Positions 8,549-17,463 of a stretch of 64,000 nt of DNA are shown in pieces. The DNA comes from an uncultured Vampirovibrio sp. GTDB lineage: Bacteria > Cyanobacteriota > Vampirovibrionia > Gastranaerophilales > Gastranaerophilaceae. The notes beneath the pieces were generated by a model, which made no database searches, was not told where the DNA came from, and saw only the letters and a list, made by a program, of their open reading frames with translations. A program made the position numbers and the translations under genes. The stretch spans positions 1-64,000 of the forward strand of contig CAJTLW010000002.1 in assembly GCA_910577515.1 (NCBI GenBank). The letters are read 5' to 3'. Every line of letters begins with the position of its first letter. The stretch's first letter is position 1.

Positions 8549-9094
8549 ATGAAACGAATTATAATTCACTGGACAGCTGGTACCTATGCGCCTAACAGTG
8601 TTGAACTTGAACATTATCATTATTTAATAGGATATGAAAAACTCCCATCAGAGCGGGGTATAATTCATAAAGGAAAATATAAGCCTGAGGATAACCGCTG
8701 CTGCACCAATGGAAGCCCCTATGCTGCACACACGGGCGGCGGAAATACAGATTCAATAGGCGTTGCAATTTGCGGTATGCTTGCCTTTAGAGATTTTAAA
8801 CATATTGGAAATTACCCAATTAAGCCAATCCAGATGGAAGTTTGTTATGAACTCTGTGCAAAATTATGCCGCAAATACAATATTTCGATAGAAAAAAGTA
8901 CGGTTATGACGCACTATGAATTTGGCAAGAAAAACCCGATGACAACAAGCAGAGGAAAAGTAGATATTATTTATCTAGCTTCAAACCCTTCATTGCCTTC
9001 AAACAAAATAGGCGATTTTATAAGAAAAAAAATTCTCTACTATTTTGAAAAGCAGGAAAATGAAGAAGAAAAAAGCATTCTTAAAGAAGTTTGA
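8549..9094 (+). CDS. N-acetylmuramoyl-L-alanine amidase, endolysin-like
   Basis: A 181-residue Amidase_2/T7-lysozyme-type enzyme that would cut the bond between muramic acid and L-Ala in peptidoglycan. Likely zinc ligands are His7 (IIIHWTAG), His122 (MTHYEFG) and Asp139 (GKVDI). HTGGGNTDSIGVAICG is the conserved core. There is no signal peptide, as in phage endolysins. I start at 8549 because AGAGGAGA lies just upstream; an in-frame ATG at 8486 has no good site. With the two preceding genes it forms a compact phage-derived cassette. Confidence 0.85.
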   Translation: MKRIIIHWTAGTYAPNSVELEHYHYLIGYEKLPSERGIIHKGKYKPEDNRCCTNGSPYAAHTGGGNTDSIGVAICGMLAFRDFKHIGNYPIKPIQMEVCYELCAKLCRKYNISIEKSTVMTHYEFGKKNPMTTSRGKVDIIYLASNPSLPSNKIGDFIRKKILYYFEKQENEEEKSILKEV

Positions 9095-9111
9095 AAAATT
9101 TGTAAACTTAA

Positions 9112-10518
9112 CTAAAACTCCATTAACTTCACTATTCTCTTTATTGAAGTCAACCTTTCCTTACTATCCGGCGGCATTTTTGATTTATCAATTTTGTCGC
9201 CCTTTTTCTTTAAAATACTTTTCTTATGTGTAAATGTATCAAACGTGTATTTGCCATGGTAATTACCCATCCCGGATGCCCCCACTCCGCCAAAAGGAAG
9301 GGCATTATTAGCTAAATGCATCATGGTATCATTTATGCACCCGCCCCCGAATGAAAACTTGTTTAAAAATTCGCTTATAACAAGTGCATCGTTTGAAAAC
9401 AGATAAGCAGCAAGCGGTTTTTCACGTTTTTTTAATTCCCCTATGATACTGAATGTGTTTTCAAATGTTAATATAGGTAAAATTGGCCCGAATATTTCAT
9501 TTTGCATAGCAAAAGAATCAAATGATTTAATATCCAAAAGTGTTGGGGCAACATAAAGCCCGCATTCATCAAATTCTCCGCCATAAATTAAATTTTCATA
9601 TTCTATTTCAATAATTTCTTTTAATTTTGCAAATTGTCTTTCATTAATTATTCTGCCAAAATTTTCGTTTTCCTGAGGCAGTGGCCCTAAATATTCTTTT
9701 ATTGCGTTTTTTAATTCTTCAACAAAACGTTCTTTAATATCTTCCTGCACAAGAACATAATCAGGTGCAACACAGGTCTGCCCTGCATTTAAAAGTTTAC
9801 CCCAGACAATACTCTTTGCCGCATTTATTATATTACAGGTTTTATCAACAATACAGGGGCTTTTGCCGCCAAGCTCAAGCGTTACGGGTGTAAGGTTTTT
9901 GCTTGCGGCCTCCATTATCTTTTTTCCGGTTGCAATGCTTCCTGTGAAAAATATATGGTCAAATTTTTTGTTTAAAAGTTCAAAATGCAGCATATTTTTA
10001 GGGTTTAAAACATAAACATATTCTCTTGCAAATATGCTGTTTATCATCTCCATCAAAATTTTTGTTGTATAAGTTGTATCGCTGGATGGTTTTATAATTG
10101 CCGTGTTTCCTGCTGCGATTGCACCTATTAAAGGCACGATTGATAATTGGAAAGGATAGTTAAACGGCGAAATTATAAGAATGTTCCCAAGAGGCTCTTT
10201 CATAATGAAGCTGTCTATTCCGCCCTGCAAGCCGTTCAAATACATAGGTGTTTTGACGTTTTCATTTTCTGCCCATTTTTTAACGTTTCTAATTGCAAGA
10301 TTTAAATCTTCTAAAACAGGAACTATTTCTGTAGCATAAGCTTCAAGCTCATTTTTTCGTAAATCTTTATAAACAGCCTGAACGATTTTTTCTTTGTAAT
10401 TAATCACGGCTGATTTTAAGATTTTTAATTTCTCCACCCTAAAATCCACATCTAAAGTGGCACCTTCAAGGAAGTATTTCTTTTGTTCGTTTAAAATTTC
10501 ATCTAATCTGATAACCAT
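9112..10518 (-). CDS. Class 3 aldehyde dehydrogenase (fatty aldehyde type)
   Basis: A 468-residue NAD(P)-dependent aldehyde dehydrogenase. Motifs in order are SPFNYPFQLS, FTGSIATGKKI for the cofactor, LELGGKSP with the general-base Glu, NAGQTCVAPDY with the catalytic Cys, EIFGPILP, and NALPFGGVGASGMGNYHG near the C-terminus. The short N-terminus and GKYTFDTFTH tail are those of class 3 enzymes that oxidise long-chain or aromatic aldehydes. It is a single gene, convergent with the amidase. Substrate unknown. Confidence 0.9.
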   Translation of the reverse strand: MVIRLDEILNEQKKYFLEGATLDVDFRVEKLKILKSAVINYKEKIVQAVYKDLRKNELEAYATEIVPVLEDLNLAIRNVKKWAENENVKTPMYLNGLQGGIDSFIMKEPLGNILIISPFNYPFQLSIVPLIGAIAAGNTAIIKPSSDTTYTTKILMEMINSIFAREYVYVLNPKNMLHFELLNKKFDHIFFTGSIATGKKIMEAASKNLTPVTLELGGKSPCIVDKTCNIINAAKSIVWGKLLNAGQTCVAPDYVLVQEDIKERFVEELKNAIKEYLGPLPQENENFGRIINERQFAKLKEIIEIEYENLIYGGEFDECGLYVAPTLLDIKSFDSFAMQNEIFGPILPILTFENTFSIIGELKKREKPLAAYLFSNDALVISEFLNKFSFGGGCINDTMMHLANNALPFGGVGASGMGNYHGKYTFDTFTHKKSILKKKGDKIDKSKMPPDSKERLTSIKRIVKLMEF

Positions 10519-10569
10519 ACAAAAAATTTTAAACTCAAACTCAAGTTTTTCTATTCGCCTTATGGCTAA

Positions 10570-11823
10570 TTAAAACGCTATAAGTTCATTAAATATTTTA
10601 ATTGAAAAACTGTCTGTCATTCCTGAAATAAAATCTACGATTGCTATTTTATAATCATTAACATCATTAATGTCATATATAATTTTATTTATAAATTTTT
10701 TGTTATCTCTGTAGATTTTATCTGATGCATTTGAATATTTCAAAAGCCAGTCTTTAAAATGTTCACACAAAAGCGGATAAAATTTTTCATCATTTTGAAG
10801 CTTATAAATAGAATCTATTCCGCTGTAATACTCTAAGAGCTTATTAAAAATAGTGTTAATAATAAGGCTTGCATAATCTTCAAAAGTTTTTAACCTTGGA
10901 TGGGAATATATATTTTGATAATTAAATCTTTTTATTGTTTTCATAATCTCAAAATATTCTTTTGAAAATTTCAGCCCGTCATTCGGGTTTGAATTTTTAC
11001 ATAAATCAATTATAAAAAGGTGGACTAAAGAAGTCGTATTTATATCTTTTAATTTTTTATGGCCGAAAAGATTTTCTACAATCCCTTCTAATTCAACTTT
11101 TTGTTCTTCTTCCAAAATTCTTTTAGATAAGGCATCTTCAATATCACGCCCCAAATATGCTATCTTGTCGGATATTTTTACAACACATCCTTCATATGTA
11201 TAGCTTTGGAACTGGTTAGCATTTTGAATACTCTCTAAATCAATAAATTCATCTCTTGGTTTTAGTGCTTCTTCATCCACTTCTCCGCAATGGCAGATAA
11301 TCCCGTCGCGAACAGCATAAGACAGGTTTAAATTTCTTTCATAGCCTTCATAATCAGGCATGGTTTCAATTTTATCAATAAACCTTAAACTGTTTTTTTC
11401 ATGCCAAAAATTCTTTGAAAGCTTGTTATCTCTTACTATTTTATTTAAAATCTTTTCTCCTGTATGCCCAAAAGGTGAATGCCCTAAATCATGACCTACG
11501 GCAATTGCACGCACAAGCCAGGGGTTTAGCCCTAAAAACTCTGCTATTGTTTCTGCAACAGATGACACATGGTTAACATGTTCTATCCTTGTGCAGATAT
11601 GGTCATTATTTGTATTGAAAAATACCTGTGTTTTATGTTTTAGCCTTCTATAAGCGTTAGAATACAAAATTCTGTGATAATCCCGTTCAAACGGGTGCCT
11701 TATATCTTCATCCTTTCTGTATAAATCCTCAAGCCGTGAAGTAGCATTTTGATATTTGATATGCCCTTTAAACATGCCAAAATCTTTAAATGTTTTTTCT
11801 ATAAGGTGTTTTGTCCCGTTCAT
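10570..11823 (-). CDS. dgt: dGTPase-like HD-domain triphosphohydrolase
   Basis: A 417-residue HD hydrolase of the dGTPase family, which splits dNTPs to nucleoside and tripolyphosphate. The signature includes HPFERDYHRILYSNAYRRL and RIEHVNHVSSV, followed by GHDLGHSPFGHTGE with the metal-binding His-Asp pair. I start at 11823 (MNGTKH), 4 bases after the upstream stop, with AAGGAA upstream. A longer frame to 11868 lacks a ribosome site. It is translated together with the CreD-like gene. True nucleotide preference in this family varies. Confidence 0.9.
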   Translation of the reverse strand: MNGTKHLIEKTFKDFGMFKGHIKYQNATSRLEDLYRKDEDIRHPFERDYHRILYSNAYRRLKHKTQVFFNTNNDHICTRIEHVNHVSSVAETIAEFLGLNPWLVRAIAVGHDLGHSPFGHTGEKILNKIVRDNKLSKNFWHEKNSLRFIDKIETMPDYEGYERNLNLSYAVRDGIICHCGEVDEEALKPRDEFIDLESIQNANQFQSYTYEGCVVKISDKIAYLGRDIEDALSKRILEEEQKVELEGIVENLFGHKKLKDINTTSLVHLFIIDLCKNSNPNDGLKFSKEYFEIMKTIKRFNYQNIYSHPRLKTFEDYASLIINTIFNKLLEYYSGIDSIYKLQNDEKFYPLLCEHFKDWLLKYSNASDKIYRDNKKFINKIIYDINDVNDYKIAIVDFISGMTDSFSIKIFNELIAF

Positions 11824-11827
11824 TTTA

Positions 11828-13030
11828 TTACTGGTTTTCCTTATACCACTCAACGTTTCTTGTTGCATACATTACAGCAATTATCGTAAAGAATAATCCA
11901 AAGCTTCCTGCAAGCAAAGATAGCTCTTCCAAATTAATGGTTATGTATAAGTATAAATAAATTACTCCCAAAATTCCCCCTATAGCAAGAGGAAATTTTT
12001 TATCTTCTTTATTTGTAAGCACAAAATAAGTATAGGAAACAATAAGTCCTATTGTCATTATGGCAGCTGTTAAATATGCAAAGCCAAAGTTTATAAATTC
12101 TGACATTGATAATAATAAAAGATAAAATACAAGCATTGAAATCCCGATTAAAGAATATTGGAAAGGGTGAATAAGCCTTTTGTTTTTATTTATAATTTCA
12201 TATACAAAAAATGCAAGAAATGTAAGAGCTATAAATAAAAAGCCGTATTTTACACATCTTTCAGTCATTCTGTATACATCAACCGTGTTTATAAAATTTG
12301 ATGTATAAGCTAAAGTTCTGTACCCGTCTTCCGTAGCGGATGCTGCCTCCGGCACTGACCAGTATGTATAGTATCCGCCATCTTTGGCCTTATGTTCAAC
12401 AGGCGAAAAATCCCCCGTATATTCAGGCACCCAATAATTTGTTTTTAAATATGTTTCAGATGTATTAATTGCATCAAATGAAAGTGCTTTTGTTCCCCTT
12501 ACTGTATATTCAATTTCATAGGGAATTTTTCCTTCATAAATATCCACAATGCATCTTGAAGAATTGCAATCTTTTGCAATTTTATTGTCAAATTTAACGA
12601 CCGGTTTTGTTGCAAACCCTCTTTTATCAGATACATTTATTTTAAACGCAGCTTTTTTAGCATTTGTTTTATTTATGTCAAATTCGCCCTTTTGTTTAAT
12701 ATTAACAGTATATACAGGAACTTTATAAATACCTTTTTTCTTTAATTCTACTTTGGCTTCAGCATTTGTTATTGTATTAACGGAATTGTAACTTATTGTT
12801 GCCATATCTTTTTCGTTTTTGCCTTCTCTGTATTCGAGCCTGCCAACCCCTATAGTCTGAGCTTTTCCCCAGGTTTGTTCAACATTTGATACTGCTTTAT
12901 CTCTAAATTTCATTCTGTCGTGGATGATATTATCAACGCATACAAGTCCTATTGAAAGAGCTATTAAAAACCCAATAATAGTATAAATTTTTGCCATAGT
13001 ATTTTTTGGTGCAATAGTTTTTCCGTCCAT
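11828..13030 (-). CDS. CreD-family inner-membrane protein
   Basis: A 400-residue membrane protein. One N-terminal helix (residues about 12-34) is followed by a conserved soluble part of about 220 residues, with RDKAVSNVEQTWGKAQTIG near its start, then about six membrane helices in the C-terminal 170 residues. This is the CreD/Cet layout. Function is poorly known; in enterobacteria CreD belongs to the CreBC regulon and is linked to envelope stress. No creB/creC is adjacent. The start at 13030 is supported by CGGAGG seven bases upstream. Confidence 0.8.
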   Translation of the reverse strand: MDGKTIAPKNTMAKIYTIIGFLIALSIGLVCVDNIIHDRMKFRDKAVSNVEQTWGKAQTIGVGRLEYREGKNEKDMATISYNSVNTITNAEAKVELKKKGIYKVPVYTVNIKQKGEFDINKTNAKKAAFKINVSDKRGFATKPVVKFDNKIAKDCNSSRCIVDIYEGKIPYEIEYTVRGTKALSFDAINTSETYLKTNYWVPEYTGDFSPVEHKAKDGGYYTYWSVPEAASATEDGYRTLAYTSNFINTVDVYRMTERCVKYGFLFIALTFLAFFVYEIINKNKRLIHPFQYSLIGISMLVFYLLLLSMSEFINFGFAYLTAAIMTIGLIVSYTYFVLTNKEDKKFPLAIGGILGVIYLYLYITINLEELSLLAGSFGLFFTIIAVMYATRNVEWYKENQ

Positions 13031-13063
13031 AAATCCTCCGTTTTTTAGTAATTTTATCATAAA

Positions 13064-13098
13064 AAACGCACAAGAAATTTTAAATTTCTTGTGCGTTT
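13064..13098 (-). terminator. Rho-independent terminator after the 13143-15371 gene
   Basis: A long stem, AAACGCACAAGAAATTT, is perfectly inverted around a minimal loop and followed on the minus strand by a T-run. It ends the calcium-loop protein transcript and separates it from the CreD-like gene. Confidence 0.8.
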
Positions 13099-13142
13099 AA
13101 AATTGTTAATGGAGTAATGAGGAATAAAAGGAACTAACTAAA

Positions 13143-15371
13143 TTAATTTTGCGCTGCACCGTTTTCATCGACTTTCTTTTTTTCTTGTTTATCTTTATCT
13201 TCAGACGGAGCATCTGCATTTACATCTAGGAAATTGAATGTTGTATCGACTTTTGCACTAAATACACTTGTGTATGCTGAAGGGTCAAAGTTTGCAAGAA
13301 AGTCATCATAAGCATTGTATGTATTGAATGCATTTTTAGTATTTGAAGCTTGCGTTGTTTCTTTTGCTGTATCTTTAACGGATTCTTCACCTTCATCCAG
13401 TTTCCTGTGCCAGATATCAGCATATTCTTTGGTTTCGCCGTTTTGAACAAACGTTGCACCATCTTGTGTCATCAACTGATTGCCGTTTCCGTCAAAATCA
13501 TCTTCTAGGCTTGTTTTATCAGTCTTTGCAAGATTGATTTCGGTTATTCCTAAATCAGTCAATGATTTGGCTTCAGAATTATATCCTTCGGTTTTTAAGC
13601 CAAACCCGAAGTTTTCTTCTAAATATTTAATATCGTTACTATCTAATACCATATCATCAGCATCATTAATTAAACCTTTATCTCTTGCAAATGCTTTAAG
13701 TGCTTCAAATCCGTCTTTATATCCGTCTTTAACGCCGTCGCCGTCAATGTCTGTATTATCACCGAAGCATTCTGAACCATCTTCGCCTGATATACCGTCA
13801 CCGTCTTTATCAAATACTAATACTGCATCTGCTGAATCATTGATTTTATCAACAACACCGTCGCCGTCAATATCAAATTCAACAACCTTGTCTGATGTCT
13901 TCACCCCGTCTCCGTTCAGGTCAAAGGATAGAGGAGAAGATGTGCTATAGCATCCTTGCATTTCTTTTACGTTATCTCCACAGAAATAATATACAGTTCT
14001 GCCGCTGTTTGGTCCTGCTTCCTGGAAGCCGTTTAAATATCCGCTTCCAGATGGAACTATATCAAAGCCGTTGCCGGGTTCGTATAATCTTGCAAGGGTA
14101 GCTCCGTTTTTGCCGCCTGTTCCCATATCATAAACGTGATAATTATTGTCGGCACCTTGTGCAAAAATGTATCTTGGAGAACCGTCATCAAGTTTTTCAC
14201 CTAAATCAATATCGTATTTATCGATTAAAGCACGTTCAGCCTCAGGAACCATATTAACAACTTCATCCTGGGTTTTAACGCTATCGTTTGCTTCTGTTCC
14301 TATGCCGGATGTTGCAGCCGGGTCTTTTACTTTAATGCTTGCTGCAGCTTTTTCAATTTCTGCTACCTTTGCATCATATTCTGTTTGCTTTTCAGCTTTT
14401 AGGGCAGTATTTTCTTTAATTGCAGATTCGGCATTTGTAATTTCAGAATTTATGCCCGCTATTGCATTATTTACGGTATCTACTTCACCCTGTGCTGCCA
14501 CCACTTCTTTATTTGCAGCTTCAACAATTGTCTGCTGTGCTGCAAACTGTCCGTTTAAAGTGGAAAGAGATGTGTTGATGCCTGTTAATCTGTTTGTAAG
14601 CTGGTTAATCTCGCTAACTAAGGCAGGGTCAACATTTAAGCTGTCAAGTTTATTCATCAAATATGTGTTAAAATCGCTGTCGCGCTCTGCATCATAGCTG
14701 CTTTTAGCCTTTCTTACGGCTTCTGCCTGTGTTTCTTCGGCTTTTGCCATAAGTTCATCCTGTTTTGTCTGGATTAACTCTTCAACCTCTTTCTTTTCTT
14801 TTTCTTTTGCTTTTATATTATCGCTTATTTCATTTAATTTTGCTTGTTCAGCTGCGAGTTTTTCATTTGCTGCATCAAGTGCTGCCTGTTTTTCTTCAAG
14901 CTCAGCCTTCTTTTCTTCAAGTTCTTTTTTCTTTTCTTCAATTTTTGCTTTTTGAGCTTCAATATCAGCATCTAGTTTTTCAATTTCTTTTTGAAGGTTT
15001 GCAGCTTCTTCTTCAAGAGCTTTTAATTCCTCTCTGGTCTTTGTTTTGCCACCTTCTTTTGTGCCGTCTGCAGCTGCTGCTGTTGTATCGCCATCAACTG
15101 GCTTTGCAGTTTCTTCAAGTTCTTCGATTGTCAAAGAACCGTCTAATAGGCCCTTAAATACATCGTCGACCTCCGCGATGCTGTTTATCATATCTTCACT
15201 TAAACCTAAAACATCCATAGCTTCATCTTTAAAGCCCGCAATGTCGTTATCTTCCCCGCCAAAAAGATCAAGCAATTTTTCTGCTTCATCGTCATTTTCC
15301 ATGACCGTTTTCAGCGCATTCAACTGAGCCTCTGTTAACAGCTTTTGAACTCCATCAACATTCAATGACAT
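13143..15371 (-). CDS. Large coiled-coil protein with calcium-binding loops (paralogue 1)
   Basis: A 742-residue acidic protein in four parts. Residues 1-90 are helical. About 100-345 is a long coiled coil rich in Glu, Lys and Ala. About 365-475 is a globular Cys-containing domain. About 480-640 holds EF-hand/dockerin-like loops (DLNGDGVKTSD, DIDGDGVVDKI, DKDGDGISGED, DIDGDGVKDGYKD), then an FGFG segment and GITEINLA. The loop region matches the domain often found downstream of RTX repeats in type I-secreted proteins, but no GGxGxD nonapeptides occur. No signal peptide is visible. The C-terminal 100 residues are disordered and charged. It is a close relative of the protein at 25097-27337. A surface or exported structural role is inferred; function unknown. 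Confidence 0.75.
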   Translation of the reverse strand: MSLNVDGVQKLLTEAQLNALKTVMENDDEAEKLLDLFGGEDNDIAGFKDEAMDVLGLSEDMINSIAEVDDVFKGLLDGSLTIEELEETAKPVDGDTTAAAADGTKEGGKTKTREELKALEEEAANLQKEIEKLDADIEAQKAKIEEKKKELEEKKAELEEKQAALDAANEKLAAEQAKLNEISDNIKAKEKEKKEVEELIQTKQDELMAKAEETQAEAVRKAKSSYDAERDSDFNTYLMNKLDSLNVDPALVSEINQLTNRLTGINTSLSTLNGQFAAQQTIVEAANKEVVAAQGEVDTVNNAIAGINSEITNAESAIKENTALKAEKQTEYDAKVAEIEKAAASIKVKDPAATSGIGTEANDSVKTQDEVVNMVPEAERALIDKYDIDLGEKLDDGSPRYIFAQGADNNYHVYDMGTGGKNGATLARLYEPGNGFDIVPSGSGYLNGFQEAGPNSGRTVYYFCGDNVKEMQGCYSTSSPLSFDLNGDGVKTSDKVVEFDIDGDGVVDKINDSADAVLVFDKDGDGISGEDGSECFGDNTDIDGDGVKDGYKDGFEALKAFARDKGLINDADDMVLDSNDIKYLEENFGFGLKTEGYNSEAKSLTDLGITEINLAKTDKTSLEDDFDGNGNQLMTQDGATFVQNGETKEYADIWHRKLDEGEESVKDTAKETTQASNTKNAFNTYNAYDDFLANFDPSAYTSVFSAKVDTTFNFLDVNADAPSEDKDKQEKKKVDENGAAQN

Positions 15372-15510
15372 AATTTTGCATCCTTTCTTATCTTTTTGGT
15401 TAGTTAGTTCTATATAATCTTATTATCGGTTTTGGGGTTTAAAAACTTTATGCAATGTAAAGAAATATTAATATAAATCTTCAAATCTAAAGTGAAATTT
15501 GAACATTAAA

Positions 15511-15542
15511 AATGCGGTATTAATTTTATTTAATACCGCATT
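15511..15542 (-). terminator. Terminator of the perR-rubredoxin-rubrerythrin operon
   Basis: AATGCGGTATTAA is perfectly inverted with a 6-nt loop, 20 bases after the rubrerythrin stop. The rest of the 15372-15562 gap is AT-rich and holds the upstream region of the calcium-loop gene. Confidence 0.8.
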
Positions 15543-15562
15543 TATTTATTTAAAACTGTTAA

Positions 15563-16099
15563 TTAAAAATGTCTTTTAATTAAACCATCAAAGCCTCTGC
15601 CATGGCGGGCTTCATCTTTAGCCATTTCATGAACTGTATCATGAACTGCATCATAACCAAGTTCTTTAGCCAATTTTGCAAGTTGAAGTTTGCCGTCACA
15701 TGCGCCAAATTCAGCATCAGCTCTTAATTTTAGGTTTTCTAAAGTTGAAGGTGTAACAACTTCGCCCAATAGTTCTGCAAATTTTGCAGCGTGTTCAGCT
15801 TCTTCAAAAGCATATCTTTTATAAGCTTCAGCGATTTCAGGATATCCTTCTCTGTCAGCCTGTCTGCTCATTGCAAGATACATACCAACTTCTGTGCATT
15901 CGCCCATAAAGTTTGCTTTTAAACCTTCTACAACGCGTTCATCCAAGCCTTTTGCAACGCCGATTTTGTGTTCATCAGCATATTGTTTATTAGCTCCATC
16001 CATTTTATTGAATGTTGTAGCTCCGCATAAAGGGCATTTATCAGGCTGTTTATCGCCTTCATAAGTATAACCGCATACTGTACAAACAAATTTTGCCAT
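15563..16099 (-). CDS. Reverse rubrerythrin
   Basis: A 178-residue non-haem di-iron protein that reduces hydrogen peroxide (and possibly oxygen) in anaerobes. The rubredoxin domain is N-terminal (Cys6, Cys9, Cys22, Cys25), followed by a ferritin-like four-helix bundle with EXXH metal sites (FEEAEHAAKF, KDEARHGRG). This order is the reverse of classical rubrerythrin and defines the revRbr class. It is the third gene after perR and rubredoxin, with its own electron donor next door. Confidence 0.92.
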   Translation of the reverse strand: MAKFVCTVCGYTYEGDKQPDKCPLCGATTFNKMDGANKQYADEHKIGVAKGLDERVVEGLKANFMGECTEVGMYLAMSRQADREGYPEIAEAYKRYAFEEAEHAAKFAELLGEVVTPSTLENLKLRADAEFGACDGKLQLAKLAKELGYDAVHDTVHEMAKDEARHGRGFDGLIKRHF

Positions 16100-16127
16100 A
16101 ATCTTTTCCTCTTTTTCTAACTATTAT

Positions 16128-16265
16128 CTACTGTTTTTCAAACATATCTTTACCTACGGTACAAACCGGGCATACATAATCTTCGGGCAGTTCTTCAAAC
16201 GGTACATTATCGTGTTCTGCCGGGTCGTAAACATACATGCAAGCTGTGCAAATGTATTTATCCAT
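16128..16265 (-). CDS. Rubredoxin
   Basis: A 45-residue protein starting MDKYICTACMYVYDPAEHDN and ending in VCPVCTVGKDMFEKQ. The four iron ligands form two CxxC pairs. Met replaces the usual Gly after the second Cys of the first knuckle. The start overlaps the perR stop by 8 bases and has AAAAGGAG upstream, so translation is coupled. It should donate electrons to the reverse rubrerythrin encoded just after it. Confidence 0.9.
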   Translation of the reverse strand: MDKYICTACMYVYDPAEHDNVPFEELPEDYVCPVCTVGKDMFEKQ

Positions 16266-16653
16266 TTTCTTCTCCTTTTATTCTGCAATTGTTACATTCT
16301 CCATGAAATACTATTTCATGTGTGTCTATTTTAAATCCTGTTAATTCCTCTGCTTTTTTTACAATATTAGGTGAAATATCTGATGGTATATCAAAAATTT
16401 TCCTGCATTTTTTACAAAAAAAGTGGTAATGAACGTGCGTGTTATGGTCGTAATGAACGGAGCCATCAAGCCCGTTTATTCTTTTGATTGTTCCAATTTC
16501 AGATAATTTGTTTAAATTTCTGTAAACTGTTGCAATTCCTATTTTATCGTCATTTTCATCAAATATTTTTTTATGCAGATATTCAGCACTAGGGTGTACT
16601 GCATTGTTTTTCAGAGTTTCAAGTATTCTTTTCCTTTGTTTTGAAAAATTCAT
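16258..16653 (-). CDS. perR: PerR-type peroxide-sensing Fur-family repressor
   Basis: A 131-residue Fur-family protein with an N-terminal winged helix (IGIATVYRNLNKLSEIG) and a C-terminal metal domain with HVHYHFFCKKC and a second CxxC (ECNNC). The residue after KIF is Asp88, where iron-sensing Fur has Glu and PerR has Asp. Together with rubredoxin and revRbr downstream, this supports a peroxide sensor using metal-catalysed His oxidation. A Fur/Per-like box lies 28 bases upstream, so autoregulation of the whole operon is likely. Confidence 0.85.
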   Translation of the reverse strand: MNFSKQRKRILETLKNNAVHPSAEYLHKKIFDENDDKIGIATVYRNLNKLSEIGTIKRINGLDGSVHYDHNTHVHYHFFCKKCRKIFDIPSDISPNIVKKAEELTGFKIDTHEIVFHGECNNCRIKGEENG

Positions 16654-16680
16654 TTGAACCTTTCAGGTTTAATAATTTTT

Positions 16681-16699
16681 GAAAATGATAATAATTATT
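16681..16699. promoter_or_regulatory. Fur/PerR-box operator
   Basis: GAAAATGATAATAATTATT matches the 19-bp Fur box GATAATGATAATCATTATC at 16 of 19 positions and continues into more ATTAT units. It lies between perR and the divergent gene at 16779. It is the obvious binding site for PerR. Confidence 0.75.
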
Positions 16700-16744
16700 A
16701 TTTTATAGTCATGTTTGTGTATTGTCAATAAATTTATTTTAATT

Positions 16745-16772
16745 TTGTAAATATCAAAGAAATAGTTATAAT
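16745..16772 (+). promoter_or_regulatory. Promoter giving an apparently leaderless transcript
   Basis: TTGTAA (16745-16750), a 16-bp spacer and a perfect TATAAT (16767-16772) end only six bases before the ATG at 16779, which has no ribosome site. Transcription would start at or next to the start codon. Confidence 0.55.
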
Positions 16773-16778
16773 TTAATT

Positions 16779-17366
16779 ATGCTTGATATGTCTTGTGATT
16801 TAATTGCCGTCTATAGAACCATTGATGAGATGGTTCCATATAAGCAATATAATAGCGGCGCAAGGGTGGAACACAATTCTCTATATAATAATAAAAATAT
16901 TAATACTAATCCTGTTTTAAGGCTTGAATACGATATTTTAAATAAAGATGGTTATGGTTTAAAAAAAGGTTTTTATGAAATCCGCCCCGATAGTGATTAT
17001 AATTATTTAATGTTTATTCAGGCAGGAAAAATTATTGCAAAAATTCCTGTTTTATCAAATGAAAGAATTTCAGATTACGGCAATGATTATGAATGGCCTG
17101 ATAAGAAAAAAAGAAATAAAAATTCTCCAAATTCAAACCCTCAAAGGCTGACAGAAGAAAATACGGTTGTATCTCCAAATAAAATCACCCCTGAGCTATC
17201 TGATAAAGAAAAGAAAAAAAGACAAAAGCGCTATAAAAAAGGTATAGACCCTCTTGAACATATACATTCCTCTGTCGCAATTCATTTTGATGATAAAACC
17301 GAAAGTTACCTTGTTATATGGGAAAAATATAATACCAGAGTAACGGGTGTGCTTAAAATGAAGTGA
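16779..17366 (+). CDS. Hypothetical protein
   Basis: A 195-residue protein that I do not recognise. The N-terminal 115 residues are mixed alpha/beta with many Tyr, Asn and Asp residues. A highly charged Lys/Asn/Ser linker (about 110-155) is followed by a short conserved-looking C-terminal block (SVAIHFDDKTESYLVIWEKY). No signal peptide or membrane segment. Apparently translated from a leaderless mRNA and divergent from perR across the Fur/Per box, so it may respond to peroxide. Confidence 0.65.
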   Translation: MLDMSCDLIAVYRTIDEMVPYKQYNSGARVEHNSLYNNKNINTNPVLRLEYDILNKDGYGLKKGFYEIRPDSDYNYLMFIQAGKIIAKIPVLSNERISDYGNDYEWPDKKKRNKNSPNSNPQRLTEENTVVSPNKITPELSDKEKKKRQKRYKKGIDPLEHIHSSVAIHFDDKTESYLVIWEKYNTRVTGVLKMK

Positions 17367-17463
17367 TTATACATTAAAAGGATGATTTTGTTTACATTAA
17401 GTTATGTTAATTTCAATATGTCACATAGTAAAGAGATATAAGTTTAAAAGAGGATAGAGAAAA

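Noticed and set aside
13480..15327. Ser-, Leu- and Phe-rich plus-strand frames opposite the calcium-loop protein (also at 25216-27341)
   Set aside because: Codon bias of acidic, Lys/Glu-rich genes creates long antisense frames; they lack ribosome sites and domain features.
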